From assembly GCA_964357255.1 (NCBI GenBank), contig CAYHKQ010000002.1, positions 1 through 64,000 of the forward strand: a DNA stretch of 64,000 nucleotides. Reading direction: 5' to 3'. This DNA comes from JBBTIS01 sp038059855 (GTDB taxonomy: Bacteria; Elusimicrobiota; Elusimicrobia; JACQPE01). The translations under genes and the position numbers were made by a program. Shown piece by piece: positions 9,441 to 17,627 of the stretch. The notes below the pieces were generated by a model. That model saw only the letters and a list, made by a program, of their open reading frames with translations. It had not been told where the DNA came from and searched no databases. Positions within the stretch are counted from its first letter, which is position 1. Every line of letters begins with the position of its first letter.

Positions 9441-10768
9441 AATTGCATTTCTCTGAAACCCTGCTGGCCTCTGAAAAAGCTGCCTTGGCTTCGGGTATTG
9501 ACAAATTCGCTGATGCCATCACCATTGTGCGTGACGTCTCCGGCAGGATTCGGTTGATTGTGGAAATAAAATTTGGAGTAGCCCTCGAAGGTCTTGCGGA
9601 ATGCCAAAGGGCAAAGGATGAGCTGAAACTCAAGCTGGAAGATTATTTTGGAGGAATTGAATTTTTAACAATAAAAGAAACACGCAGTGATAAAATTATC
9701 CTGGATTTAATCGCTAAAACCCGCCAGAAACGAGAAGCTCCACCCGGTTCCCCCTGTTCCCAGTGGTATCTGCTAGAACGGCGTTTATCAAAAAATAGCT
9801 GGTTTGAAAAGCAAAATCCGCCTTGGCCCCTGCCAACATTGCAAAAACCTGCCCCCTTAATAGCATCCTTTTATTCATTTAAAGGCGGGGTTGGGCGAAC
9901 CACGGCACTTGCCGCTGTAGCCATCAATTTGTCGCGAGTCGGCAAACGCGTTGTGATTATTGATTTGGATCTTGAGGCCCCAGGGCTTGGCAGCTTGATG
10001 CAAGGAAGGACAACCTACGGGGCGCTCGATTATCTTTTTGAACATCCTGTTTTGGGAAGAGCGGAAACCCTGGATCCCTATTGTTCACTCCAAACAGAGC
10101 AAAAATTCATATTGACCGGCGAAGCTATCCGCGTCATACCGGCAGGCGTCCTGAACGAGGAATATATTGAGAAACTTTCAAGGCTTAATTTTCTAACTCA
10201 ACAACAAGATAATGGTGGTTCCGTGGCATCCGCGCTTTCCGATCTGTTGATTCAATGCCGCGACGCCTTTGGGGCGGAATACATTTTGCTCGACGCACGC
10301 GCAGGAATCCACGATATTGGGGGCCTAGCTTTGCATGGAATGTCCCATGTCAATATTCTATTTGGCAGAGCCAGTCCTCAATCGTACGAAGGATACTCCC
10401 TCATACTGCCAGAATTGGGCCGTTTGAATGTACAGCAAGGCGAGGATGCTCCCTTATGCCTGCCAGTTCACGCTTTCGCCCCCCCCGCAGGCGATCAAAA
10501 CCGGGAAACGGAGATTGAGAATTTTCGTAGCACAATTTACGATCTTTTCGTTAATAACTACTATCCAAGTGAAGATGACATCCCGGATATTAATGATTCC
10601 GAGGCTGAACATTTTCCTTCGGTTTTGAGCTGGAATCCCTCGCTTGCCCGTTTTACGGATTTAACGGATGTCGTTGAATATTTAACGCAAGGGGAATACT
10701 CTGACTTAGCAGAGCGTCTCGCCGGCATAAGAGGCGATTCTCTTTCCAGGAGGCAATCTTCCCCGTGA
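9437..10768 (+). CDS. KGGVGRT-type ParA-like ATPase with N-terminal extension
   Basis: This 443-residue protein has about 140 N-terminal residues of unrecognised, mixed alpha/beta sequence. A SIMIBI ATPase domain follows, starting FYSFKGGVGRTTALA near residue 147, then IIDLDLEAPGLGS and LLDARAGIHDIGG. The Lys-Gly-Gly-Val-Gly-Arg-Thr form of the P-loop marks a ParA-like subfamily common in conflict and effector loci. It is coupled by ATGA to the HEPN gene upstream and by GTGA to an ATPase downstream, so the three probably work as one unit. The DNA is more AT-rich than the methylase and DUF499 genes, which suggests separate acquisition. Confidence 0.8.
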   Translation: MKLHFSETLLASEKAALASGIDKFADAITIVRDVSGRIRLIVEIKFGVALEGLAECQRAKDELKLKLEDYFGGIEFLTIKETRSDKIILDLIAKTRQKREAPPGSPCSQWYLLERRLSKNSWFEKQNPPWPLPTLQKPAPLIASFYSFKGGVGRTTALAAVAINLSRVGKRVVIIDLDLEAPGLGSLMQGRTTYGALDYLFEHPVLGRAETLDPYCSLQTEQKFILTGEAIRVIPAGVLNEEYIEKLSRLNFLTQQQDNGGSVASALSDLLIQCRDAFGAEYILLDARAGIHDIGGLALHGMSHVNILFGRASPQSYEGYSLILPELGRLNVQQGEDAPLCLPVHAFAPPAGDQNRETEIENFRSTIYDLFVNNYYPSEDDIPDINDSEAEHFPSVLSWNPSLARFTDLTDVVEYLTQGEYSDLAERLAGIRGDSLSRRQSSP

Positions 10769-12258
10769 GTTCTCTGAAATTAGAAAAACATAGCGCCTTG
10801 AATTCCGAGGAACGTCGCAACCTTCTAAATTCATTACTCGCGCTTTGTAAGCGAGATGCCGAAGATCCCAGCGAATCATCTCAGGATTTTCTTCGCCGTT
10901 TCTATAAGCACCCCCAATGCGATCAAGTCATGACGCCTGAGATTGTGCTCATTCTTGGCGTTCGGGGTGCCGGCAAAAGCGCCCTTTTTAAATATCTCCA
11001 GGCTGTGCGCGATTTTCCCGGTGGGAGCACCCTGATTTTACCCGCCTCGCAAAAAGATCTCTGGACACAAGGGCATGGTACTGGAGAAAATTTTCCACAG
11101 TCCGGCGTTCTTGGTCCGTTGGTCGCGCAAAAAAATACAAAGGATACGGCGGAGATGTTTTGGCTGGGACGATTGTTGGTAGCACTAATGAGGGTCCCGC
11201 GGATTGCTCCTATTCTTGAGAGTTCGCTAGGCCCGCTTTATTCGCAATTGAAAAATTTTGGAAACAGTCCCTCTAGCTGGCTTGACAATATTGCGTCAAA
11301 ACGGGAAGAGGCGTATGGCGCGTTGGATCAAATTGAGCGGAACCTCAAACAAGATAGCCTGCGGCTTTTTGTTGCCTATGATAATTTGGACGTCTTAACG
11401 CCGGATATCGAAGCCAGCAAGCGTTTGATCAGGCAGCTACTTCGCCAGTGGCTCGGTTTTTCCAATAGATACGCTTTTTTTCGCGGCAAGATTTTTTTAA
11501 GGGTTGATTTGTTTAAATCGAGCGAACTTGATTTTCCTGACAGTTCCAAGCTTGCTGGAAAATCTATAAATCTAACCTGGGGCAAATCCCAGCTCTACGC
11601 CTTGCTTTTTAAGCGAATGGCTAATTTGTCCGGGGAGTGGGCCGAGTACCTAAAAAGCCTCTGCCCTGCCTTAATTTTAGAGAAAAAGGAAGCCCTTGGT
11701 TTTGTCCCCCAAAACGTAGGCGAACAAGAGCAAGCCGATATCATCAATGGTCTTGTTTCAGAAATGATGGGCAAAACAGCAAAAAAGGGCCGAACGGTTA
11801 AATGGATTCCTAACAATCTTCAAGATGGCAATGGCGTGAGCGTTCCGCGCTCAATTTTTTCCCTGTTTGGAAACGCGGCGACGCACGAAACGACTGACCC
11901 AAAAGCAAAAAGGCGCCAACTATTGACGCCGGATGATTTACGCTATGGTCTTGTCGAGGCCAGCAAGGCAAGGGTCAGCGAAATAGGAGAAGAAATGCCT
12001 TGGGTTGAAAGGGCTTGCAAAATACTCGAAGGGAAACGCGTTCCCCTTAAAAGGCACGAGTGTGAAAAATATTTTACCCAACTTCAGCTCAATGAAAATG
12101 ATAACGAATGCCCCGCACACAACCCTTCAGAGTTGATTGATTGGCTGCACAATGTGGGTGTTTTGCGCTTGACAAAGGACGGCCGGATTCATATGCCGGA
12201 TATTTACCGCTTGGCTTTTGGCGTCAAAAGAATAGGCGGGGTTCCGCTGCCAAAATAG
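10765..12258 (+). CDS. P-loop ATPase of defence cassette
   Basis: This 497-residue protein has a clear Walker A (LILGVRGAGKSALFKYLQ, residues 53-70) and a Walker B-like hydrophobic strand ending YDNLD near 208. It resembles AAA/STAND-like ATPases that occur next to KGGVGRT ParA-like genes, but I cannot assign it to a named family. The GTG start overlaps the previous stop and no other start fits. The C-terminal 100 residues (HEC..YFTQLQL to HMPDIYRLAFG) look like a winged-helix module that could contact nucleic acid; this is inference. No membrane segment is visible. It is AT-rich like its two upstream partners. Confidence 0.7.
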   Translation: MSSLKLEKHSALNSEERRNLLNSLLALCKRDAEDPSESSQDFLRRFYKHPQCDQVMTPEIVLILGVRGAGKSALFKYLQAVRDFPGGSTLILPASQKDLWTQGHGTGENFPQSGVLGPLVAQKNTKDTAEMFWLGRLLVALMRVPRIAPILESSLGPLYSQLKNFGNSPSSWLDNIASKREEAYGALDQIERNLKQDSLRLFVAYDNLDVLTPDIEASKRLIRQLLRQWLGFSNRYAFFRGKIFLRVDLFKSSELDFPDSSKLAGKSINLTWGKSQLYALLFKRMANLSGEWAEYLKSLCPALILEKKEALGFVPQNVGEQEQADIINGLVSEMMGKTAKKGRTVKWIPNNLQDGNGVSVPRSIFSLFGNAATHETTDPKAKRRQLLTPDDLRYGLVEASKARVSEIGEEMPWVERACKILEGKRVPLKRHECEKYFTQLQLNENDNECPAHNPSELIDWLHNVGVLRLTKDGRIHMPDIYRLAFGVKRIGGVPLPK

Positions 12259-12298
12259 AGGGGAAAGACCATGACAAAAGAATTGGAAGGTAATTTCA

Positions 12299-15200
12299 AT
12301 GCCTAAACTGCCCTGGAAACCCTGGCACGAGGTCGTAAAACTTCGCGAGGATTTACGTTCGGGTGAACTTTCGCTCAATATGTTCGCAGCGGACCTCTAT
12401 GAGGTCCTGATGCAACGCGGGAAGATGCCTGTTTATGAGAAGCCGGAGAATTTTTTCGCGCTGACATTCCCCACCTACAACCTGCGCCACCTCGTGCGCG
12501 ACGTGGCGTTGCGCTTGGCGGGTAAAAACGACAAGGCCGTGCGCCAGTTGGAACTTACTTACGGCGGTGGCAAGACTCATACGCTCATCACTCTGCGCCA
12601 CCTTGTCCATGAACCCGAAAAATTGCCAGATTTGCCGTCGGTGGCTGAATTCGTCCAGGAAATCGGCCAGAAGCCTCCCAAGTGCCGAGTCGCGGGCATC
12701 TGTTTTGACAAACTGGATGTAGAGAAGGGTATGGAAGTGCGCTCACCGGATGGCAAAGTCCGGACCTTGAAGCACCCTTGGAGCGTGCTGGCCTATCAAA
12801 TAGCTGGCGATGCCGGCCTGAAGATTTTGCACGCTAACAACAAGGCCGAAGAACGCGAATCCGCGCCCGCTGAGAACCTGCTCACAGAGCTTCTGGAACT
12901 GCCGAATAAAGATGGATTGAGCACACTTATCCTAATTGACGAAGTGCTGATGTATGCCAGAGAGAAGGTTGCCCAGGATAAGGAATGGAGGAGCAAGCTG
13001 GCGAACTTTTTTCATTATCTTACCGGGGCAGTGACTAAGGTAGACCGTTGTTGTCTGGTCGCCTCTCTCTTGGCCACCGACACGAGCAAAAGCGACTCTT
13101 TGGGACGCGAGATTCAAGCCGAGCTTTACAACATCTTTCAACGCCAACGCGAAGAAGCCGTCGAGCCGGTGGTGAAGGAAGACGTAGCTGAAGTCCTGCG
13201 CCGCAGATTTTTTGCGCCGGAGTCATTGAAGGATCGAGATGCCTTCCGCCAGCATGTGATGGCTGCGCTCAAGGGTATCGGCGCGGTTGATGAACAAACT
13301 GCAAAGCAGGGTTCCGAGGCGGAGGAGCGTTTCCTTAAGAGTTACCCGTTCCATCCCGACCTGACAGAGGTTCTATATTCAAAGTGGACCCAGTTGCGCG
13401 GTTTTCAGCGCACCCGTGGCGTGTTGCGGACGTTCGCTTTGGCCTTGCGCGAGGCTGCGACTTGGGACGAGAATCCCCTGATCGGGCCTGCGATATTCCT
13501 TTCCGGGCCAGGGAAGGAGGGTCTTTCGGAGTCGTTGCGCGAATTGGTCACTGTCGCGGATACCGAGGAATGGGAGGGCAAAAAGCAGGCTTGGACAGGA
13601 ATCCTGGACAATGAACTCTCTCAGGCCAGACGCATCCAGACCGAATCCGTCGCTCTGAGATTCCACGAGGTTGAGCAAGCGATTGTGGCGACCTTCCTGC
13701 ATTCACAGCCCATTGGCCAAACAGCAAGAACCCGTGATCTTGCAGTGCTCCTCGGAGCCTCCCGCACGGATAAAATCGAGCTTGAGAAGGGTCTCTTGCG
13801 ATGGGTGCAGACAAGCTACTGGCTTGACGACCTATACACCGCTGTTTCCGAAGGGGCTTTGCCTGGCACTTGGCGGCTGGGCAACCGGCCGAACCTGACC
13901 CAGATGCATGCTGTCGTGGTCAAGAATATGTCCGAGGATATGGTCCGGGCCCGCCTTTTCGATGAGGTCACGAAGGTAAAAACGCTTACTGCCAACGCCT
14001 CGGCGGCAGGCGTACGTGTCCACTCGCTTCCAGCAAGACCCAAAGATGTGGAAGACGAAGGCGCGTTTCATTATGCGGTTCTGGGGCCAAATGCGGCTTG
14101 CGAATCCGGTAAACCCAGTTCGGAGGCGGCACGATTTCTGGATGAGACGACAGGTCCAGACAAGCCCCGCGTCTATCGCAACTGCGTTCTGTTGCTTGCC
14201 CCGTCGAAGGATGGTTTAGAGCTCACAATAGCCAGGATACGAGATTACCTCGCCTGGGAGGTGGTCCGCGAGGATATCAAAAAGCAGCAGAAGGACGGGA
14301 ATGTCGATCCCGCCCGGGCCCAGACATTGCAGATTAACATTGACAGAGCCAAGGCCCGCATCCCGGAAGCCATCAAGCAAGCCTACTGTATCGTAGTGAC
14401 GGTTTCGGAAAAGGACGAGGTGCAGGCTTTTAAGATCACCATCTCGGAAGATACCCACTTCAATATTATCAAGACGGACCGGCGCTCTCGCGTCCAGGAG
14501 ACGGCTGTCACAGCCGAGGCTCTGCTACCGGAGGGCCCTTATAACCTCTGGCGTTCCGGCGAAAAGTCACGTCGCGTCAAGGATTTGGCCGGGGCTTTTG
14601 CCCAACTGCCACATCTGCCCAAGATGCTCAAAGCGAGCGCCATCCTCGAAACGCTCGTGGATGGGTGCGAGAAAGGAACATTTGTTTTACGACTTGTCCG
14701 CCCGGATGGAACGTCCCGGACGTGGTGGATGTCACGTCCGGACGATAACGCGCTCAATGATCCGGCGATGGAGTTGGTCCTTCCTAATACGGCAGAACTT
14801 GCAGATCTTTCTCCAGAGCTCTTGGTCCCCGGGAAGCTCCCTGACCTGTGGACTGAAAGTGAAATTATGGCCAAGACAGTCACCGAATATTTTGGCGGCT
14901 CGAAGGTCGTGCAAGTTGATCGTGGAGGCTACCGAGAGCCGATGCACATCCCAAAAGCCGGACAGACTATTGTGGATAAGGCCATCGGTGTGGCGGTAGA
15001 AAGCGGATCTATCTGGCTGCTTTCTGGCCCTTCCAGCATCCTTGGGGAACCTATGCCGGCAGGTATCCTCAACGCCAGCGCAAAGCTTTGCGCGCCTCCG
15101 GCCGTGATCGCCGCCGCGGAAATCCTGCCGGAGAATCTGCCGGCAGCCTGGAAGGACGTATCTGCTTCCGGACTTGCCATCTCAACTGCTTTGTCCGTGA

Positions 15201-15616
15201 AGGTTGGAAAGACATTGCCGTGGAAGACTGTGAGGGGTGTAATTAGCAGCGCATTGCAGGCGCGATTCTTGGAGCTTACCCCTGATTCTAAGATTTGGCC
15301 CTGCGATCTGGCCGTCGCACAGTTCGCCAAATTCAAAGTCGCCATCCCAATCGCGGCCGGAGGATTTACCGTCGCCAGCGCAACAGGCAGCGGGTCAAAA
15401 GCGCTTATTGCAGCCGCCAATCTAGAGCCTTCGCAGGTTCAAGAGCTCGGCGATATCGTGCCAAAGCTACTGGCGATCAAGACCAAGGCAAACGTGCCCA
15501 TACGATTCCACGTTCAGGTCGAGATGGGGGATGGTAAAACCCCGCCTCCACCCGAGACGGTGACTCAGGCGAACACCTTGCTCAAAAATGTGAATGCAGA
15601 TCTGCAACTGCGATAA
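12299..15616 (+). CDS. DUF499 AAA+ ATPase
   Basis: This 1105-residue protein belongs to the DUF499/COG1483 family of predicted AAA+ ATPases. It begins PWHEVVKLREDLRSGEL, has Walker A YGGGKTHTLITL near residue 85 and Walker B LSTLILIDEVLMYAR near 210. The family typically lies next to DUF1156 methylases and SNF2 helicases in archaea and bacteria, as here. Its role is unproven; DNA remodelling together with the helicase is inference. GAAGG lies 8 nt before the ATG. It is the last gene of the operon, and the GC-rich composition matches the helicase and methylase rather than the AT-rich cassette between them. Confidence 0.92.
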   Translation: MPKLPWKPWHEVVKLREDLRSGELSLNMFAADLYEVLMQRGKMPVYEKPENFFALTFPTYNLRHLVRDVALRLAGKNDKAVRQLELTYGGGKTHTLITLRHLVHEPEKLPDLPSVAEFVQEIGQKPPKCRVAGICFDKLDVEKGMEVRSPDGKVRTLKHPWSVLAYQIAGDAGLKILHANNKAEERESAPAENLLTELLELPNKDGLSTLILIDEVLMYAREKVAQDKEWRSKLANFFHYLTGAVTKVDRCCLVASLLATDTSKSDSLGREIQAELYNIFQRQREEAVEPVVKEDVAEVLRRRFFAPESLKDRDAFRQHVMAALKGIGAVDEQTAKQGSEAEERFLKSYPFHPDLTEVLYSKWTQLRGFQRTRGVLRTFALALREAATWDENPLIGPAIFLSGPGKEGLSESLRELVTVADTEEWEGKKQAWTGILDNELSQARRIQTESVALRFHEVEQAIVATFLHSQPIGQTARTRDLAVLLGASRTDKIELEKGLLRWVQTSYWLDDLYTAVSEGALPGTWRLGNRPNLTQMHAVVVKNMSEDMVRARLFDEVTKVKTLTANASAAGVRVHSLPARPKDVEDEGAFHYAVLGPNAACESGKPSSEAARFLDETTGPDKPRVYRNCVLLLAPSKDGLELTIARIRDYLAWEVVREDIKKQQKDGNVDPARAQTLQINIDRAKARIPEAIKQAYCIVVTVSEKDEVQAFKITISEDTHFNIIKTDRRSRVQETAVTAEALLPEGPYNLWRSGEKSRRVKDLAGAFAQLPHLPKMLKASAILETLVDGCEKGTFVLRLVRPDGTSRTWWMSRPDDNALNDPAMELVLPNTAELADLSPELLVPGKLPDLWTESEIMAKTVTEYFGGSKVVQVDRGGYREPMHIPKAGQTIVDKAIGVAVESGSIWLLSGPSSILGEPMPAGILNASAKLCAPPAVIAAAEILPENLPAAWKDVSASGLAISTALSVKVGKTLPWKTVRGVISSALQARFLELTPDSKIWPCDLAVAQFAKFKVAIPIAAGGFTVASATGSGSKALIAAANLEPSQVQELGDIVPKLLAIKTKANVPIRFHVQVEMGDGKTPPPPETVTQANTLLKNVNADLQLR

Positions 15617-16150
15617 TCTGGTAACCACGTTAACGCGATGAATCTATTTCGGGGGACACTATACAGTACGTATTTTCAGAGTTCCGGGGACACACACTTA
15701 ATTTCCCGATTGTACCTCAGGACAAGAATTCTAGCGGAAGCGCATGGGCTTGGGTGGTACTGGGATCGGTAGGACGCCGTACTTCTCGGCGTTTAGCGCC
15801 GTTGCCGGTTTGACCGTCAGGGCGCCGCACTTACGGTTTCTGAGGTCCACCGCCTTGGTTAAATCGTCCCGGCGTCTGATGCCTTCCAGGAGGTAACCCG
15901 CGTTGCCCTCAGCCCGGCACAACCCCGAGACACTGATGCCAAGAAATCTTACCGTCAGTCTCGGCGGCCAGTATCGGCTCAGGATGCAACCGACTGTTCA
16001 AGGTTAGACTTAAAGTTGCGGTTGTGCGGTAGCGCTGTAGGCGGCTGTTAGGCTTGTCGGGAACCCCCTCAGCTTCAGGCGGTGATGATTTTTTTGTGTT
16101 TGAACAAAGTGCTGTGTACAATCGTGCGGCAGAATCGAACGGAGCTATTC
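15617..16150. other. intergenic scar with repeat copies
   Basis: There is no convincing gene in these 534 bases. Two GGGGACAC-type repeat copies lie at the left. A 63-codon minus-strand frame (15731-15922) with a Pro-rich end is open but has no recognised homology or ribosome-binding site. The area looks like decayed mobile DNA between the defence operon and a truncated nuclease gene. Confidence 0.5.
15651..15706 (+). repeat. two GGGGACAC-type repeat copies
   Basis: GGGGGACACTATACAG at 15651 and CCGGGGACACACACTTAATT at 15684 share a GGGGACAC core followed by an AT-rich tail. Similar sequences flank REP-associated (RAYT) transposase genes in many bacteria, from general knowledge. A third copy lies at 17021. 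No transposase gene remains in the window. Confidence 0.5.
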
Positions 16151-17038
16151 TTATTTCAACAAGCTTCGCTTTAATTGCTCCGGGGAGGGAAGCTCTCCTG
16201 CGAACTGTTTGGGCAACTTTCGGGACAGGATGTATTGGGCGACGCTCATGAGTTTATTAACCCCTCGCAGGGCGTATTCGACCTCAAGGCTATCTTTCGA
16301 TTTGCAGAGGATGATCCCGATAGATGGATTTTCGTCTGGCAGCCGCACTTGGTCGTCCAGTAAATTGAGGTAAAAGTTCATTTTACCGGCGTACTCCGGC
16401 AAGAAATCGGTCATTTTTAGCTCCAGGGCCACCAGGCATTTTAAATGGCGATGGAAAAAGAGTAGGTCTATGAAATACTCTTTGTCCTTGAGAGTCAGCC
16501 GGTACTGACTTCCTACAAAACAGAAACCTAGGCCCAACTCAATCAGAAAATTGCGGATGTGATCCAAAAGCCCGCGCTCTAACTCTCGCTCCCGCGCGCC
16601 CTTTGTTAACGTCAAAAAGTCAAAAGTGTACGGGTCCTTAACAATCTCCTGGGCAAGATCGGATTGGGGCTCCGGCAGGGTGCGCCTAAAATTGGTGGCG
16701 GCCTTGCCCTGGCGCTCGCAAAGGCCGGATTCGATTTGATGGACAAGAACGGTGCGGCTCCAGCCGTTTTCCAGGGTCTGGCGGATATACCATTCGCGCT
16801 GGGCCATGCTTTTGACCGAATTGAGCAAAGTGAGGTTTTGTCCCCAGGGTATTTCTGCGACAAGCCCTCGCAGTTTTGGGTAATTCTGGTATTCATCGCG
16901 GAACCTGCGCATGTCCCATAGATTGCGAGGAGAAAATCCTTGCATATCGGGAAAGTCGCGGCGCAAATCCACAGAAAGCCGCTCCACCACAGCCAGCCCC
17001 CAACCCTGCGTCTTCTGGGATCGGGGGACACCATACAT
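16151..17038 (-). pseudogene. 5'-truncated YhcG/DUF1016 PDDEXK nuclease
   Basis: The 295-residue reading frame matches the YhcG (DUF1016) family from about the QKTQGWG position onward. It includes GFSPRNLWDMRRF, VLVHQIES and the C-terminal PDDEXK nuclease region with YFIDLLFFHRHLKCLVALELK, where Asp, Glu and Lys are in place. Family members normally carry about 50 more N-terminal residues. Here the first codons (MYGVPRS) are not family sequence: they read through a GGGGGACACCATAC repeat copy. The gene was therefore cut by recombination at that repeat and fused to a chance start. It may be inactive or make a shortened protein. Intact members occur with type I restriction systems or act against phage. 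Confidence 0.75.
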
Positions 17039-17046
17039 AATTCAAT
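17021..17046 (+). repeat. GGGGACAC-type repeat at the nuclease breakpoint
   Basis: TCGGGGGACACCATACATAA repeats the motif seen at 15651 and 15684. It lies exactly where homology of the minus-strand YhcG frame stops, so it marks the truncation junction. Confidence 0.55.
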
Positions 17047-17526
17047 CGCCCCGTCCCTCGTTTGAATGGGATTCCAGGGGGGACAGTTTTTGGGTCTCTT
17101 TGTCTAGGATTTCTACTTTTTTGCGGATGTTCAAAGCCTTCCGGCTCAAACTCGAAGAGATGCCTGTCTGGAGAGACTGGGGAGTGAAGAAAACCAAGAA
17201 ACTGCTGGCTCAAGTGATTCTGTTTGGTATTGATTGTGAAGCGTTAAACAGGGCCCCACCCTAGCGGGGCTTCATGAGCGGGGAACATGAGAGGGAAAAG
17301 GCTGTGGGCAACTCCCGATGAAACAACCCCCTTTGGGGGTAAGGGGGAGGTATGTCACAACAGAAAAGAATTCAGAGTCTGGATACCCGCCTGCGCGGGT
17401 ATGACGGAACTTGGGGAACTTCTAGAGGTTAACATTGCTTGAGCCGAACGCGAGCATTAGATGTAAAATTGGGCATTCCAGAAGAGACTGATGATTCGTT
17501 TTGGTTTGAAGATTTGTGAATTGATT
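17039..17526. other. intergenic region with hairpins
   Basis: There is no supportable gene here. A partial GGGGGGACAG motif lies near 17077. Short G/C hairpins occur near 17251-17270 (GCCCC, six bases, then GCGGGGC) and 17321-17345 (CCCCC TTT GGGGG). A palindromic repeat unit lies at 17378-17406. The stretch looks like decayed insertion DNA ahead of the metabolic block. Confidence 0.45.
17378..17406. repeat. palindromic repeat unit related to the 22331 element
   Basis: TCTGGATACCCGCCTGCGCG followed by GGTATGACG forms a short hairpin. It closely resembles the right half-unit at 22401-22429 inside the MITE-like element, but it lacks that element's terminal inverted repeats. Confidence 0.6.
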
Positions 17527-17588
17527 GGCCAGGTGGCAGAGTGGTCAAATGCACCGGTCTGTAAAGCCGGTGCGGGCCGAGTCGCCAA
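17527..17588 (+). pseudogene. 3'-truncated tRNA-Tyr(GUA)-like sequence
   Basis: The sequence reads as a 7-nt acceptor strand (GGCCAGG), a D-arm (GCAGAGTGGTCAAATGC), and an anticodon stem CCGGT/GCCGG with loop CTGTAAA, giving anticodon GTA. A GCG...CGC variable stem follows. No T-arm (no GTTCGA) and no matching 3' acceptor strand come after it. This looks like a tRNA-Tyr gene that lost its 3' third, the part usually targeted by integrases. It is unlikely to give a functional tRNA. Confidence 0.55.
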
Positions 17589-17627
17589 AGAAAAAGTCCG
17601 GGGCGCAAGCCTTGGCGGGAGTGTAAT

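Noticed and set aside
12271..12306. 11-codon ORF (starts MTKELEGN) just before the DUF499 gene
   Set aside because: Too short to support. It overlaps the DUF499 start out of frame and may only hold the ribosome-binding site.
128..15616. Calling the first operon BREX or DISARM
   Set aside because: PglZ, BrxL, DUF1998 and PLD-type genes are absent, and the methylase is of the DUF1156 family.
15731..15922. 63-codon minus-strand frame with Pro-rich C-terminus
   Set aside because: No start signal and no recognised homology, and it lies in scar DNA.
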